64,000 nucleotides of DNA from Acidithiobacillus_B sp049965315. Lineage in GTDB: Bacteria; Pseudomonadota; Gammaproteobacteria; Acidithiobacillales; Acidithiobacillaceae. Positions 51,893 to 61,028 of this stretch are shown here, piece by piece; within the stretch, counting starts at the first letter, position 1; each line of letters opens with the position of its first letter. The position numbers and the translations under genes are program-made. Under the pieces are notes generated by a model. The model saw nothing but the letters and a program-made list of their open reading frames with translations. It did no database searches and was not told the origin of the DNA. The stretch covers positions 1-64,000 of the forward strand of contig NZ_JBMFWL010000008.1 of assembly GCF_049965315.1 (NCBI RefSeq), given 5' to 3'.

Positions 51893-53261
51893 GATCCGTG
51901 GCCTCCATATAGGGAGCCATGACCATGGCCAACTGCTCCCGGCTGACGCGGAGGGATACGGCTTCCCGCTGATCCTGGCGGAGGAATCCGACAATGCCGG
52001 CATGGGCCTGGACGGCCTGATCCAGCAACGGATCCATCCCCGGAGTATAGGCCCCCACGGCGATGAGGTCCTGATGCTCGCGATAACGCGCATAAAGCGC
52101 CTTGAGCCGATGCAAGCGCCGCAGATCTTCCGGCGCGACGATCTTGGGCATGACCCGGCTGATGGAGGCCTCCAGGTCTATGGCCGGATAATGCCCCTGC
52201 TCGGCCAGGGCGCGCGACAGGACGATATGCCCGTCGAGGACGGCCCGGGCGTTATCGGCAATGGGATCCTGCTGATCATCCCCTTCCATCAGGACCGTAT
52301 AGAAGGCCGTAATGCTGCCGCCGCCCTCGGGCCCATTGCCGGTGCGCTCCACCAAGGCGGGCAGCCGGGCAAAAACCGACGGGGGGTAACCACGGGTGGC
52401 CGGCGGCTCACCCACCGCCAGGGCGATCTCGCGCTGGGCCATGGCATAGCGGGTCAGGGAATCCATGAGGAGCAGGACGTGCTTGCCCTGGTCCCGGAAA
52501 TATTCGGCGATGGCGGTGGCCAGGTGGGCGCCGCGGATGCGGGTGAGGGCGGGCACATCCGCCGGAGCCGCCACGACCACCGCCCGGGAGCGCCCTTCCA
52601 CTCCGAGGATCTCTTCGATGAATTCCTTGACTTCCCGCCCCCGTTCGCCAATGAGCCCGACGACAATGATGTCGGCGTCGGTATGCCGCGCCATCATCCC
52701 CAGCAACACGCTTTTCCCCACGCCGCTGCCGGCGAAAAGCCCCATGCGCGCCCCGCGGCCCACGGTAAACAGGGCGTTGATGGCGCGCACCCCCACATCC
52801 AGGGGGCGCTGCACCGGCGCCCTCTGCATGGGGTTGAGGGGCCTTCCCAGGAGTGGCACGTACCGCTCCGCGAGAACCGGCCCCTGACCGTCCAGCACCT
52901 GCCCCTGGCCATCGACGATCCGGCCCAGCAGGCGCGCGCCCACCCCCGCCTGGGCCTGGCCGGGGAGGGGTTGGACGCGGGCGCCCGGAGCCACTCCCTG
53001 CAAATCGCCCGCCGCCATGAGCTGCAGGCGATCGCCATGGAAACCCACCACTTCGGCATCGATGCCCCGGTGATGGCTGCCTTCCACCCGGCAGCGGGTG
53101 CCCACACTGGCGTCAAAGCCCTCCGCTTCCAGTACCAGGCCGATCATGCGCACCAGCCGTCCGCTCGCCAGCAGGGGCGGGAATTGCTGCGGCAGGCGCC
53201 CCTGCAGGTTTCGCAGATAGGCCGCCCAGGCCGCCTGCCGATCGGCAAAGGCCGGCGTCAT
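51885..53261 (-). CDS. fliI: Flagellum-specific ATP synthase FliI
   Basis: Hexameric ATPase of the export apparatus, related to F1 beta. The 458-aa protein has Walker A AGSGVGKS at residues 177-184, Walker B VLLLMDSLTRYA near 265-276, and the motif YPAIDLEASISRVM near 366-379. The start overlaps the fliH stop by 4 bases. Confidence 0.96.
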   Translation of the reverse strand: MTPAFADRQAAWAAYLRNLQGRLPQQFPPLLASGRLVRMIGLVLEAEGFDASVGTRCRVEGSHHRGIDAEVVGFHGDRLQLMAAGDLQGVAPGARVQPLPGQAQAGVGARLLGRIVDGQGQVLDGQGPVLAERYVPLLGRPLNPMQRAPVQRPLDVGVRAINALFTVGRGARMGLFAGSGVGKSVLLGMMARHTDADIIVVGLIGERGREVKEFIEEILGVEGRSRAVVVAAPADVPALTRIRGAHLATAIAEYFRDQGKHVLLLMDSLTRYAMAQREIALAVGEPPATRGYPPSVFARLPALVERTGNGPEGGGSITAFYTVLMEGDDQQDPIADNARAVLDGHIVLSRALAEQGHYPAIDLEASISRVMPKIVAPEDLRRLHRLKALYARYREHQDLIAVGAYTPGMDPLLDQAVQAHAGIVGFLRQDQREAVSLRVSREQLAMVMAPYMEATDHG

Positions 53262-54019
53262 GGGAAGGCCGCCCCAAAAAGCTGTTCCAGCGCCTGCCGC
53301 CAGCGTGTTTCCAGGCGCAGATCCAGCACCGACGCCGCGTCACCCACCCCCCGCCGGTGCCAGCGCCGATCCGGGCGTGCGCCGTCGTCATCGATCCGGG
53401 CCGCGAGCACCGGTCCACCCCGCTCCAGCTCCTCATCGGCTTCCAGCAGCACCCCCTCCTCCGCCAGTTCCGGCGCCAAACGCTCCACCAGGGCGAGATC
53501 CTCTGGGTGGAGGCGAATGCTCGGATTGGCGCTGCGCAGGGGCAGGGCCTCCAGGCCCTCCCGCAACAAGGGGAGCAGGGACTCCGGCCGCATCCGCAAG
53601 TCGCTACGGATCACCTGCCGCGCCACTTCCAGGGCCAGGGCCAGCAGCGCCTCTTCCACGGCGGCATCCAGATCCCGCAAAGGCCGGCCGAAACCCAGCA
53701 CCAGCGCCTTGAGCATTTCCGCATCCTGGCGCGCAGCGGCCATACCGGCCTCCCTGCCGGCGCTCAAGCCCGCTGCGTAACCGTTTTGATATCCCTGTTG
53801 CCGCCCCTCCGCCTCCGCCCGCGCATACATCAGCTCCAGATCGTCAGCCGTGGGCAATGGCACGGCCGCCGGGGACAGATCCGCGCCGGCACCTTCCATC
53901 GCCTGCCCTGCGGATGGCTTGGACTCCCCTCCGGACGACATGGCCGGTGGATCCCAGCGGCGCATGCTGGTGATCTCTTCGCGGGCGATGACGCCCCCCG
54001 TGGGTGCCTTGATCACCAT
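53258..54019 (-). CDS. fliH: Flagellar assembly protein FliH
   Basis: Regulator of FliI that anchors it to the C-ring. The 253-aa protein has an extended N-terminus, a helical region with GxxxG-like repeats (QGYQNGYAAGLSAGREAGMA near residues 75-95), and a C-terminal FliH/YscL domain ending WRQALEQLFGAAFP. Position between fliG and fliI confirms the call. Confidence 0.93.
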   Translation of the reverse strand: MVIKAPTGGVIAREEITSMRRWDPPAMSSGGESKPSAGQAMEGAGADLSPAAVPLPTADDLELMYARAEAEGRQQGYQNGYAAGLSAGREAGMAAARQDAEMLKALVLGFGRPLRDLDAAVEEALLALALEVARQVIRSDLRMRPESLLPLLREGLEALPLRSANPSIRLHPEDLALVERLAPELAEEGVLLEADEELERGGPVLAARIDDDGARPDRRWHRRGVGDAASVLDLRLETRWRQALEQLFGAAFP

Positions 54020-54074
54020 CGGATCCCCCGTGATAACGCTGCGTCTGTAATCTGGTCGAGGCGGTGCCGGTCCA

Positions 54075-55085
54075 TCAGATCATGGCCTCCCCGGAGCCGC
54101 CACCCAAGCTGATCTGCCCGGCGGCGTCGAGGCGGGAGGCGATCTGCAGGATCGCCTTTTGCGACGCTTCCACCTCGCTGACCCGCACCGGTCCCTTCGC
54201 CTCCAGATCGTCACGCAGCATTTCCGCCGCGCGCTTGGACATGTTGTTGAAAAACTTGTCGCGCAATCCCGGATTGGCCCCTTTCAGGGCGGTGATCAGG
54301 TTCTCCGAAGGGATCTCGCGCAGGAGGGTCTGCATGCTGCGGTCATCCAGCTTGATGAGGTCGTCAAAGACGAACATCTTCTCCTGCACCTTCTCCGCCA
54401 GTTCGCTGTCGGTTTCCCGGATCTTGTCGAGGATGTCCGCGCTGAAACTGCCCTCCAGCCGGTTCAGGATGTCGGCGGCGGCCTTGGGGCCCCCAAGGGT
54501 CGCCACCTGGAGATTCTGCGCTTCCCCGGAGAGTTGTTCTTCCAGAATATCGTTCAGTTCGCGGATGGCCGCCGGCTGCACCGTCTCCAGGCTGGCCAGG
54601 CGCAGCATCGCCTCGCCCGCCTGCCGCGGGGGAAGGTGATGGATGACGTCACTGGCCTGCTCCGGCTCCATGTAGGCGAGGATCATGGCCAGGACCTGCG
54701 GATGCTCCAGCTTGATGAGATCGGCAATGGAGCGGCCATCCATCCATTTGAGGTTCTCCAGGCCGCTGGCCTCGCCGCCATGGAGGATCCGCTCGATGAG
54801 GTTGCCCGCCTTGTCCGCGCCAAGGGCCTTGGTGAGCATCCCGCGGATATATTGGTCGCTGCCCACGCCCAGGGAGGTTTGCCGTTCCAGGCGCGCGCGA
54901 AAATCCTGCAGGACCGTTTGCGCCTGGTCGGTGGAAATGCGTGACAGGCGCGCCATGGCGGCGCCGAGCTTCTGCACCTCCCGGGGGCCCAGATGGCGCA
55001 TGAGCTCCGCCGCCTCATCCTCCCCCAGGCTGAGGAGGAGGATGGCGCTGCGCTCCAGGCCGTTAAGCTCCGCGCTCTCGGTCAT
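54075..55085 (-). CDS. fliG: Flagellar motor switch protein FliG
   Basis: Rotor protein that meets MotA. The 336-aa protein has the N, middle (LKWMDGRSIADLIKLEHPQV near residues 113-132, the EHPQ motif) and C-terminal domains. The charged torque helix region includes FVFDDLIKLDDRSMQTLLRE near 240-260. Its start overlaps the fliF end by 23 bases. Confidence 0.97.
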   Translation of the reverse strand: MTESAELNGLERSAILLLSLGEDEAAELMRHLGPREVQKLGAAMARLSRISTDQAQTVLQDFRARLERQTSLGVGSDQYIRGMLTKALGADKAGNLIERILHGGEASGLENLKWMDGRSIADLIKLEHPQVLAMILAYMEPEQASDVIHHLPPRQAGEAMLRLASLETVQPAAIRELNDILEEQLSGEAQNLQVATLGGPKAAADILNRLEGSFSADILDKIRETDSELAEKVQEKMFVFDDLIKLDDRSMQTLLREIPSENLITALKGANPGLRDKFFNNMSKRAAEMLRDDLEAKGPVRVSEVEASQKAILQIASRLDAAGQISLGGGSGEAMI

Positions 55086-56778
55086 TGGCCAACCACTCCT
55101 TCACCACTTGTGCCGCCCGTGCCGCATCCTGCATCACCAGTTGCCGGGCCACGTAGAGATCGGTTTCCAGGGGGTTCCCCGGCAGCACGATGGGTTCATG
55201 ATGCTCGGCGGCCCTGACGATGGCGGGCTCCGTTCGCGGGGCGGGGTGCTCGCCTCCCCCGGCCGCCTTTGCCCCCCCTTCCGCTCCCAAAGTAGGGGCC
55301 TGTTCCCGGCGCCGCCGCAACATGGGCCGGATCACCCCGAAGTAGAGGAGGAGGCCAAGGATCAGCAGCACCCCGTAGCGCAAGACCCCGTCCATGAGGG
55401 TCAGGAACCAGCCTTGCTTCCACCAGGGCACCGCACCGGGGGCCGCCTCTGCGGTGAAGGGCATATTGACCACCTTGACGGTATCACCCCGTTGCTGGCT
55501 ATAGCCAATGGCGTCTTCCACCAACTGCTGCACCTGGGCCAGTTGCGCGGCGCTCAAGGGCTGCACGGTGACCTTGCCGTTGGCCCCTTCTACACTCCGG
55601 TCGTTGACCAGCACCGCCACCGACAGGCGTTTCACCACCCCAACGGGCTGTACGGTATGGGTGATGGTCTTGTCCAGATCATAGTTGGTGGTCTGATCGC
55701 TGCTGCTCTGGGTGGGCGCCAGCATCTTCAGGGTGGGGCCAAGGGCCATCAAATCACCCGGGGACAGGGCCGAGGCCACGGGCGCGGTCAGCGGCGCCAC
55801 CGCCACTCCCGGCGGTTGATTGGACAGGGCGCCGGGCACGCCATAGGGACCCGCTCCGCCCGACCCGCTGCTGCCGCGGGTCTGCTGGCTGAGCACCTGA
55901 CCCTTGCCATACTGCACCGAACTGCTTTCCGTCTTGGCAAAATCCAGGTCGGCGCTGACGGCCACGCGCACGCCGTTGTGCCCCACCAGCGGGGCGAGGA
56001 TTTCTTCGATACGCCGTTGATATTGGTGCTCGATCTGCCGCTGATAGGCCAACTGGGTGGGCTGGAGGCCGTTGTTCTCGGCGTTGGCGTTCGTGGTGAG
56101 CAAATCGCCATGCTGGTCCACCACCGTCACGCTTTTGTCATCGAGGCCGGGGATGCTGGCCGCCACCAGATGGACGATGCCCGCCACCTGGGCAGGGCTC
56201 AGCACCCGCCCCGGATAGAGCTGGAGGAGCACCGAGGCCGTGGGTTTTTCCTGTTCGCTGAGGAATACCGAGGGCTTGGGGATGGCCACATGCACCTTGG
56301 CGCTCTCCACCGCCGAGAGGGATTGAATGGTGCGTTCCAGGGAACCTTCCAGGGCGCGCTGGTAGTTTACCTGTTCGACGAACTGACTGGTGCCCAGGGG
56401 CTCGTGCTCCAGGAGTTCAAAACCCACCCCCGCACCCTTGGGCAGTCCAGCGGCGGCCAGCTTCATCCGCGTGCTATAGACCTCGTCACCCGGCACCGCG
56501 ATCACCGCGCCGCCGTCGGTGATGCGATAGGGGACATTGAGCTTTTGGAGCTGGGCGATGACCAGACCGCCATCCCGCTCCGAGAGGTTGGTGAAAAGGA
56601 CCTTGTAACCCGGCTTGCCGACCCAGAGAAAGGCCGCCACCACGATGGCCAGCAGCGCCGCCAACCCGGCCAAGAGCGCAAAGCGCCGATTGGCGGGGAG
56701 CTCCTGCCAACGCGCCTGCATCCGGGCGGCAGCGGTAGCTACCCCCTGCGCCGCTGTTTTTGCCGATTCCGTTGCCAC
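55063..56778 (-). CDS. fliF: Flagellar MS-ring protein FliF
   Basis: Forms the inner-membrane ring that is the assembly base of the flagellum. The 571-aa protein has two transmembrane segments (about residues 33-53 and 455-475) flanking a large periplasmic part with two ring-building motifs (YcsJ/FliF domain near 55-225 and FliF-C near 260-430). The C-terminal end, which binds FliG, is AARAAQVVKEWLANDRERGA. It follows fliE by 50 bases. Confidence 0.96.
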   Translation of the reverse strand: MATESAKTAAQGVATAAARMQARWQELPANRRFALLAGLAALLAIVVAAFLWVGKPGYKVLFTNLSERDGGLVIAQLQKLNVPYRITDGGAVIAVPGDEVYSTRMKLAAAGLPKGAGVGFELLEHEPLGTSQFVEQVNYQRALEGSLERTIQSLSAVESAKVHVAIPKPSVFLSEQEKPTASVLLQLYPGRVLSPAQVAGIVHLVAASIPGLDDKSVTVVDQHGDLLTTNANAENNGLQPTQLAYQRQIEHQYQRRIEEILAPLVGHNGVRVAVSADLDFAKTESSSVQYGKGQVLSQQTRGSSGSGGAGPYGVPGALSNQPPGVAVAPLTAPVASALSPGDLMALGPTLKMLAPTQSSSDQTTNYDLDKTITHTVQPVGVVKRLSVAVLVNDRSVEGANGKVTVQPLSAAQLAQVQQLVEDAIGYSQQRGDTVKVVNMPFTAEAAPGAVPWWKQGWFLTLMDGVLRYGVLLILGLLLYFGVIRPMLRRRREQAPTLGAEGGAKAAGGGEHPAPRTEPAIVRAAEHHEPIVLPGNPLETDLYVARQLVMQDAARAAQVVKEWLANDRERGA

Positions 56779-56828
56779 TATCGCCCACTCCCCCTAGCTG
56801 CATTCGGGACAAATGCGTCGCTTTGGCA

Positions 56829-57155
56829 TCAGGCCTGAATGTTCATGATGTCCTGATAGGCCGAAACCAGCTTGTTGCGCACCTGCAGCATGGTCTGAAA
56901 GGACAGGTCGGCCTTCTGGCTGGCCACCATCACCTGGCTGAGGCTCACCGACTTGTCGCCTGTGGAAAACTGCTGCTGCAAGACGTTGGCCGATTCCTGC
57001 CGGTCATTCACCCCGTTCACCAGGCTCTTGAGGGTATCGGCAAAGTCGTTGGGTGCAGCAGTGGCGCCATGCGCGGCCGTTTGCCCCTGGGCCTGATCGG
57101 CCAAGGCGCGTAACTGTGTCAGTAAAGCATCCAGTCCATCGACATTCATGACCAT
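56829..57155 (-). CDS. fliE: Flagellar hook-basal body complex protein FliE
   Basis: Rod-MS-ring adaptor. The 108-aa protein has the family C-terminus VMVASQKADLSFQTMLQVRN then KLVSAYQDIMNIQA. First gene of the fliEFGHIJK run, with a sigma54-type promoter in the 57-base gap after flrC. Confidence 0.95.
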   Translation of the reverse strand: MVMNVDGLDALLTQLRALADQAQGQTAAHGATAAPNDFADTLKSLVNGVNDRQESANVLQQQFSTGDKSVSLSQVMVASQKADLSFQTMLQVRNKLVSAYQDIMNIQA

Positions 57156-57188
57156 ACCCGCCTACGCAAAATATCCATGCATGAATTA

Positions 57189-57204
57189 AGCAAAAATCAG
57201 GCCT
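57189..57204 (-). promoter_or_regulatory. Sigma54-type (-24/-12) promoter of the fliE operon
   Basis: On the minus strand AGGCCTGATTTTTGCT has the invariant GG and GC exactly 10 bases apart and a TTGC at -12, close to the consensus TGGCAC-N5-TTGC. It is in the flrC-fliE gap, about 34 bases before the fliE ATG. In polar-flagellum cascades FlrC/FleR with sigma54 drives this class, so the assignment fits the regulators encoded just upstream. Confidence 0.65.
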
Positions 57205-57212
57205 GCCTCCTT

Positions 57213-58553
57213 TCAGAGCAGGTCCAGCCCCGCCTCGCGAAAGCGCTGCAGCTTGTGGCGCAAGGTCCGCGGGCTGATCCCCAGGCGCTGCGCCGCCAGC
57301 GTCCGGGAGCCGGAGCTTTGCGCCAGGGCCTGGGCGATGAGCCCGCGCTCGCTCTGCAAGCGGGCGTCCTCCAAGGCGCTCACCGCACCCTCGTCCGTCC
57401 CCGGTCCCGCCTCCGGGGAAGGTGCCGCTATTCCCAGATGGGCCACGGTGATTTCGCCGCCATTGGCTATGATAACGGCACGTTGCAGGCAATTCTCCAA
57501 TTCCCGCACGTTACCCGGCCAGCGCCAGGCCAGCAAGGCATCCTGGGCGGCCTGACTCAGACGGGGGAGAGTGCTGATGCCCAACAAGGGCCCCTGGCGG
57601 CGCAAAAACCGTTGGGCCAGCACCGGGATATCGGCCCGGCGCTCGCGCAGGGGAGGAATATGAATGGGAAAGACATTCAGGCGGTAAAAAAGATCCTCGC
57701 GCAAGCGGCCGCTGCCCACGGCCTCCTGCAAGTCGCGGTTGCTGGTGGCGATGACGCGCAAATCCAGGCGGATACTGCGCCGCCCCCCCACCCGCTCCAG
57801 TTCCCGCTCCTGCAAGACCCGCAGCAATTTGGCCTGGAGGCCGGCGGCCATCTCCGTCACCTCGTCGAGGAGCAGCGTACCCCCTTGGGCCTGCTCGAAC
57901 TTGCCGGGGCTGGCCTGGGTAGCACCGGTAAAGGCGCCTTTTTCATGGCCGAAGAGGGTCGCCTCCAGGAGCGACTCGGGTATGGCGGCGCAATTCACGG
58001 CCACGAAGGGCCCCCGGGCCCGTTGCCCGCATCGATGGATATAGCGCGCCAGGACCTCCTTCCCTACCCCGCTCTCTCCCGTCAGCATCACCGAGGCGGT
58101 GGTGGCGGCCACGCGCCGCGCCAGGTCCAGGGTGGTGACCATGGCGGCAGACTCCGCAACCGGTTCGTCGTCATCCTGACGGCGCGGCTGCGCGTAGTGT
58201 GCCACTTTTTGCAGCAGGAGGTCCGCCGAAAAGGGCTTGACCAGATAGTCCACCGCCCCTCCCTGCAGGGCCATAACCGCCTCCTCAACCGTGCCCCAGG
58301 CCGTCATCATCAGGACCGGCGGGACGCCGCTGCGCGCTCCCAGGGCCCGTAGCAGGGCGTAACCATCCATGGGCGCCATCTGCACGTCGCTGATGATCAT
58401 GTCGAAGGGTGCCGCCGCCAGCATCGCCAGGGCCTCGCCGCCATCATGGGCCCAACGCACGCCATAGCCGTTGTCCTCCAGGGCATCCTGCAGGGCCCCG
58501 GCCAGGGGCTCGTCGTCTTCCACCAAGAGCAGCCGTGGATGGTAACCGGTCAT
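57213..58553 (-). CDS. flrC: Sigma54-dependent flagellar response regulator FlrC/FleR
   Basis: Activates class III flagellar genes with RNA polymerase-sigma54. The 446-aa protein has a receiver domain with Asp56 (IISDVQMAPMDG), an AAA+ domain with Walker A GESGVGKEV and an intact sigma54-contact GAFTGA loop near residues 202-207, and a C-terminal Fis-type HTH (GSRTLAAQRLGISPRTLRHK). The ATG overlaps the flrB stop by 4 bases with AGGAGAGGAA upstream. Confidence 0.94.
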   Translation of the reverse strand: MTGYHPRLLLVEDDEPLAGALQDALEDNGYGVRWAHDGGEALAMLAAAPFDMIISDVQMAPMDGYALLRALGARSGVPPVLMMTAWGTVEEAVMALQGGAVDYLVKPFSADLLLQKVAHYAQPRRQDDDEPVAESAAMVTTLDLARRVAATTASVMLTGESGVGKEVLARYIHRCGQRARGPFVAVNCAAIPESLLEATLFGHEKGAFTGATQASPGKFEQAQGGTLLLDEVTEMAAGLQAKLLRVLQERELERVGGRRSIRLDLRVIATSNRDLQEAVGSGRLREDLFYRLNVFPIHIPPLRERRADIPVLAQRFLRRQGPLLGISTLPRLSQAAQDALLAWRWPGNVRELENCLQRAVIIANGGEITVAHLGIAAPSPEAGPGTDEGAVSALEDARLQSERGLIAQALAQSSGSRTLAAQRLGISPRTLRHKLQRFREAGLDLL

Positions 58554-59761
58554 TTCCTCTCCTTATCTTCATCTTCTGCCAAGGCGCCGCTAGGCAGGGC
58601 ATGGGGCGCTTTCCAGATGGGTACCCGCAACACCAGACCCGCCCCTGGGGCAAGCTCCCCGTCGACAACCAGGCTGCCTCCCATGGCCACCACAAAATCG
58701 CGGGCGATGGCCAGGCCCAGGCCCGTACCGTCGCGCCGGGTGGTGTAGAAGGGCGTGAAGATGCGCTCCTGGTCTGCCGTAGCAATTCCCGGGCCTTGAT
58801 CGCGAACCACGATGGCAATCACGTCATCCTCGGGCCCGCGCAAATCCACCGTTACCGTGCTGCCCTCGGGGCTGAATTGCAGGGCGTTGTGCAGCAGATT
58901 GGCGATCACGCTGACCCAGGCCGCCCGGCTGCCGGACAAAATGAATCCGTTTCCCCAGATCGGGAGCTTCAAAGTGACATTTTTTTGACGAAATAAGGGA
59001 TCAAATTCTTGACGCAATTCACCAAAAATTTCCTGCAGCGTCACCGAACCCCCTTCCTGTTCCGCGCCGCGCAAAAAACGCAGCATGGCATCGATGGTGG
59101 CATCCAGATGCTGCAAGCGCTCCATGGCGCGCCGCTGCTGCCGGGCAAAGCGTTCCGCCTCGGCACCAAAGCGCAACTGCGATACCGAGAGCAGGGCGGC
59201 CGCCAGCGGGGTACGCAACTGATGGGCCAGGCCGGCCATGGTGGCGCCCATGGCCGCCAGGCGCTCGCGACGCTGCGCCGACTCCTCCCGGGCATGGGCG
59301 GCCGTCACATCCTGGAGCAGGATGATCTGGCCACTGTCTCCCGGCAGCGCGTTCACGGCCACCGTCAGCCGCAGTTCCAGCCCGTTGGCGGTCTGCAATA
59401 CCCACTCGCCCTTGCCCCCCGCCAGATGGGCGGCGGAGACCTGGCGCCAGTTTTGCCCGCGCAAATCCGCGCCGAGGATACGCAAGGCTTCGGGGTTCAT
59501 ATCGATGATCCGACCCTGCCCCTCCAGGACCAGAACGGCGCCGGGAAGCATTTCCAGGACCATGGCCAAGCGCTGGCGCATGCGCTCCTTGGCGGCGAGC
59601 TCGTCCGTCAGGCGGGCATTGGCCTGCGCCAACTCGGCATTGAGGCGCCCCACCTCTTCCTGCAAGGCCGCATAGGCCCCCGTCAACTCCCGGGAAGCCT
59701 CGTTGAAGAGGGAAAAGGCCTCCATCAGGGCCGCGGCATCCGGCACCCCGCCGCCCTTCAC
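58550..59761 (-). CDS. flrB: Flagellar sensor histidine kinase FlrB/FleS
   Basis: Cytoplasmic kinase for FlrC. The 403-aa protein has no transmembrane segment; an N-terminal coiled coil (about 15-65), a PAS domain (about 67-155), a HisKA domain with phospho-acceptor His180 (LAHQLRTPLAAAL) and an HATPase domain (N-box NLLHNALQFSPEG; G-boxes DQGPGIA and GTGLGLAIARDFV). Start is a GTG overlapping the flrA stop (GTGA). Confidence 0.93.
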   Translation of the reverse strand: MKGGGVPDAAALMEAFSLFNEASRELTGAYAALQEEVGRLNAELAQANARLTDELAAKERMRQRLAMVLEMLPGAVLVLEGQGRIIDMNPEALRILGADLRGQNWRQVSAAHLAGGKGEWVLQTANGLELRLTVAVNALPGDSGQIILLQDVTAAHAREESAQRRERLAAMGATMAGLAHQLRTPLAAALLSVSQLRFGAEAERFARQQRRAMERLQHLDATIDAMLRFLRGAEQEGGSVTLQEIFGELRQEFDPLFRQKNVTLKLPIWGNGFILSGSRAAWVSVIANLLHNALQFSPEGSTVTVDLRGPEDDVIAIVVRDQGPGIATADQERIFTPFYTTRRDGTGLGLAIARDFVVAMGGSLVVDGELAPGAGLVLRVPIWKAPHALPSGALAEDEDKERK

Positions 59762-60873
59762 CCGCCCAACCCCTCCCGGCGCCCATCACCGGCATATTTC
59801 TTGAGCTTTTCCACCAGCGTGGTGCGGCGCAAGCCGAGACGCTGGGCGGCCCGCGCCACCACCTGATCGCTCTCGGCCATGGCCTGGGCGATCAAGGCCC
59901 GCTCGATGTCTTCGAGATGGAGCTTGAGATCAAAGGGCCCCGCCGGCAACAGCGCCGGGGGCTCGGCCCAGACCTGCGCGAGGCTGCGCCGCTCATCGTC
60001 CGGATCATCCGCCACGGACGCGGCGGGACGATAGCGGGGTGGCAGATCGGCGACGCCCACCTGCTGTCCGGGATAGAGGATCGTCAGGCGTTCGATGAGA
60101 TTTTGCAACTCGCGCACATTGCCCGGCCAGGGATAGGTCTGGAGGGCCTGGTGGATCTCGTCGTTCAAATAGACCCGTTCGCGCCCCTGGGCGCTGAGGC
60201 TGGCGAGGAAATGCTCGGCGAGCAGCGGGACATCCTCGCAGCGGGCCCGCAGGGGCGGCACCTCGATGGGAAAGACATTGAGCCGATAATAGAGATCTTC
60301 CCGAAACAGCCCATCGCCCATGCGCTGCTCCAGATCGCGATGGGTCGCCGCCACGACCCGCACATCGGCGTGGATGGTCTGGCTCCCGCCGACGCGCTCA
60401 AAGCGGCGTTCCTGCAGGATCCGCAGCAGTTTGACCTGCATCTGCGCGCTCATCTCGGCGACCTCGTCGAGGAAGAGCGTACCCCCCTGGGCCAGCTCGA
60501 AACGCCCCTTGCGGCTGACCACCGCGCCGGTGAAGGCGCCCTTTTCGTGACCGAAGAGCTCGCTTTCCATCAGTTCGGCGGGGATGGCGCCGCAGTTCAG
60601 GGCCACAAAGGGCCCCTCCCTGCGGGGCGACAGGCGATGCACGCAACGCGCCACCACCTCCTTGCCCGAACCCGACTCGCCGAGAATGAGCACCGTACTG
60701 TCCGTCCCGGCCACCCGTTCCGCCAGGCGCGCCACGGCGGCCAGGGCCGCGCTCCGGCCTTGCAGCGCGCAGCAATGGCGGGCAGAAGATTCCGTCTCTT
60801 CAGCGCCGACGGCGCGTTCCAAGGCCGCCGCATTATCCAAGCCAACCCTCCGGCGGCGTTGGCCAGATCCCAT
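59758..60873 (-). CDS. flrA: Sigma54-dependent activator FlrA/FleQ-like, lacking the receiver-like N-terminal domain
   Basis: Master regulator position of the polar-flagellum cascade. The 371-aa protein consists of a short N-terminus (1-37), the AAA+ domain with Walker A GESGSGKE (65-72) and intact GAFTGA loop (112-117), and a C-terminal Fis HTH (VVARAAQRLGLRRTTLVEKL). FleQ and FlrA are about 490 aa because of a degenerate receiver (FleQ) domain that here is missing. An in-frame TGA lies three codons before the ATG, and the 155 upstream bases are non-coding, so this is not a wrong start. A GATAAT -10 lies a few bases upstream. Confidence 0.88.
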   Translation of the reverse strand: MGSGQRRRRVGLDNAAALERAVGAEETESSARHCCALQGRSAALAAVARLAERVAGTDSTVLILGESGSGKEVVARCVHRLSPRREGPFVALNCGAIPAELMESELFGHEKGAFTGAVVSRKGRFELAQGGTLFLDEVAEMSAQMQVKLLRILQERRFERVGGSQTIHADVRVVAATHRDLEQRMGDGLFREDLYYRLNVFPIEVPPLRARCEDVPLLAEHFLASLSAQGRERVYLNDEIHQALQTYPWPGNVRELQNLIERLTILYPGQQVGVADLPPRYRPAASVADDPDDERRSLAQVWAEPPALLPAGPFDLKLHLEDIERALIAQAMAESDQVVARAAQRLGLRRTTLVEKLKKYAGDGRREGLGG

Positions 60874-60885
60874 ACCGTTTCATTT

Positions 60886-60891
60886 ATTATC
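60886..60891 (-). promoter_or_regulatory. Candidate -10 element of flrA
   Basis: The minus strand has GATAAT (5/6) ending 12 bases before the flrA ATG; the -35 (CCGTCA, 18 bases) is poor. The mRNA leader would be about six bases, and no Shine-Dalgarno is present. The rest of the 155-base gap holds one hairpin without a T-run and no gene. Confidence 0.4.
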
Positions 60892-61028
60892 CCTATTCAT
60901 CGCCCGGACTGACGGCCATGGCGGTGGAAGCGCCACGCATCGTGATCATCGCCGTCACTGTTCTTCCCACCCCGATGCCCTCTTCCCGAGGGGGAGGGCA
61001 GCGGGATTGCGCATGGACAACTCTGGCG

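Noticed and set aside
54685..56838. 717-codon plus-strand frame opposite fliF and fliG
   Set aside because: Antisense shadow of two motif-complete flagellar genes.
60970..61000. Hairpin GCCCTC...GAGGGC before flrA as a terminator
   Set aside because: No T-run follows on either strand.
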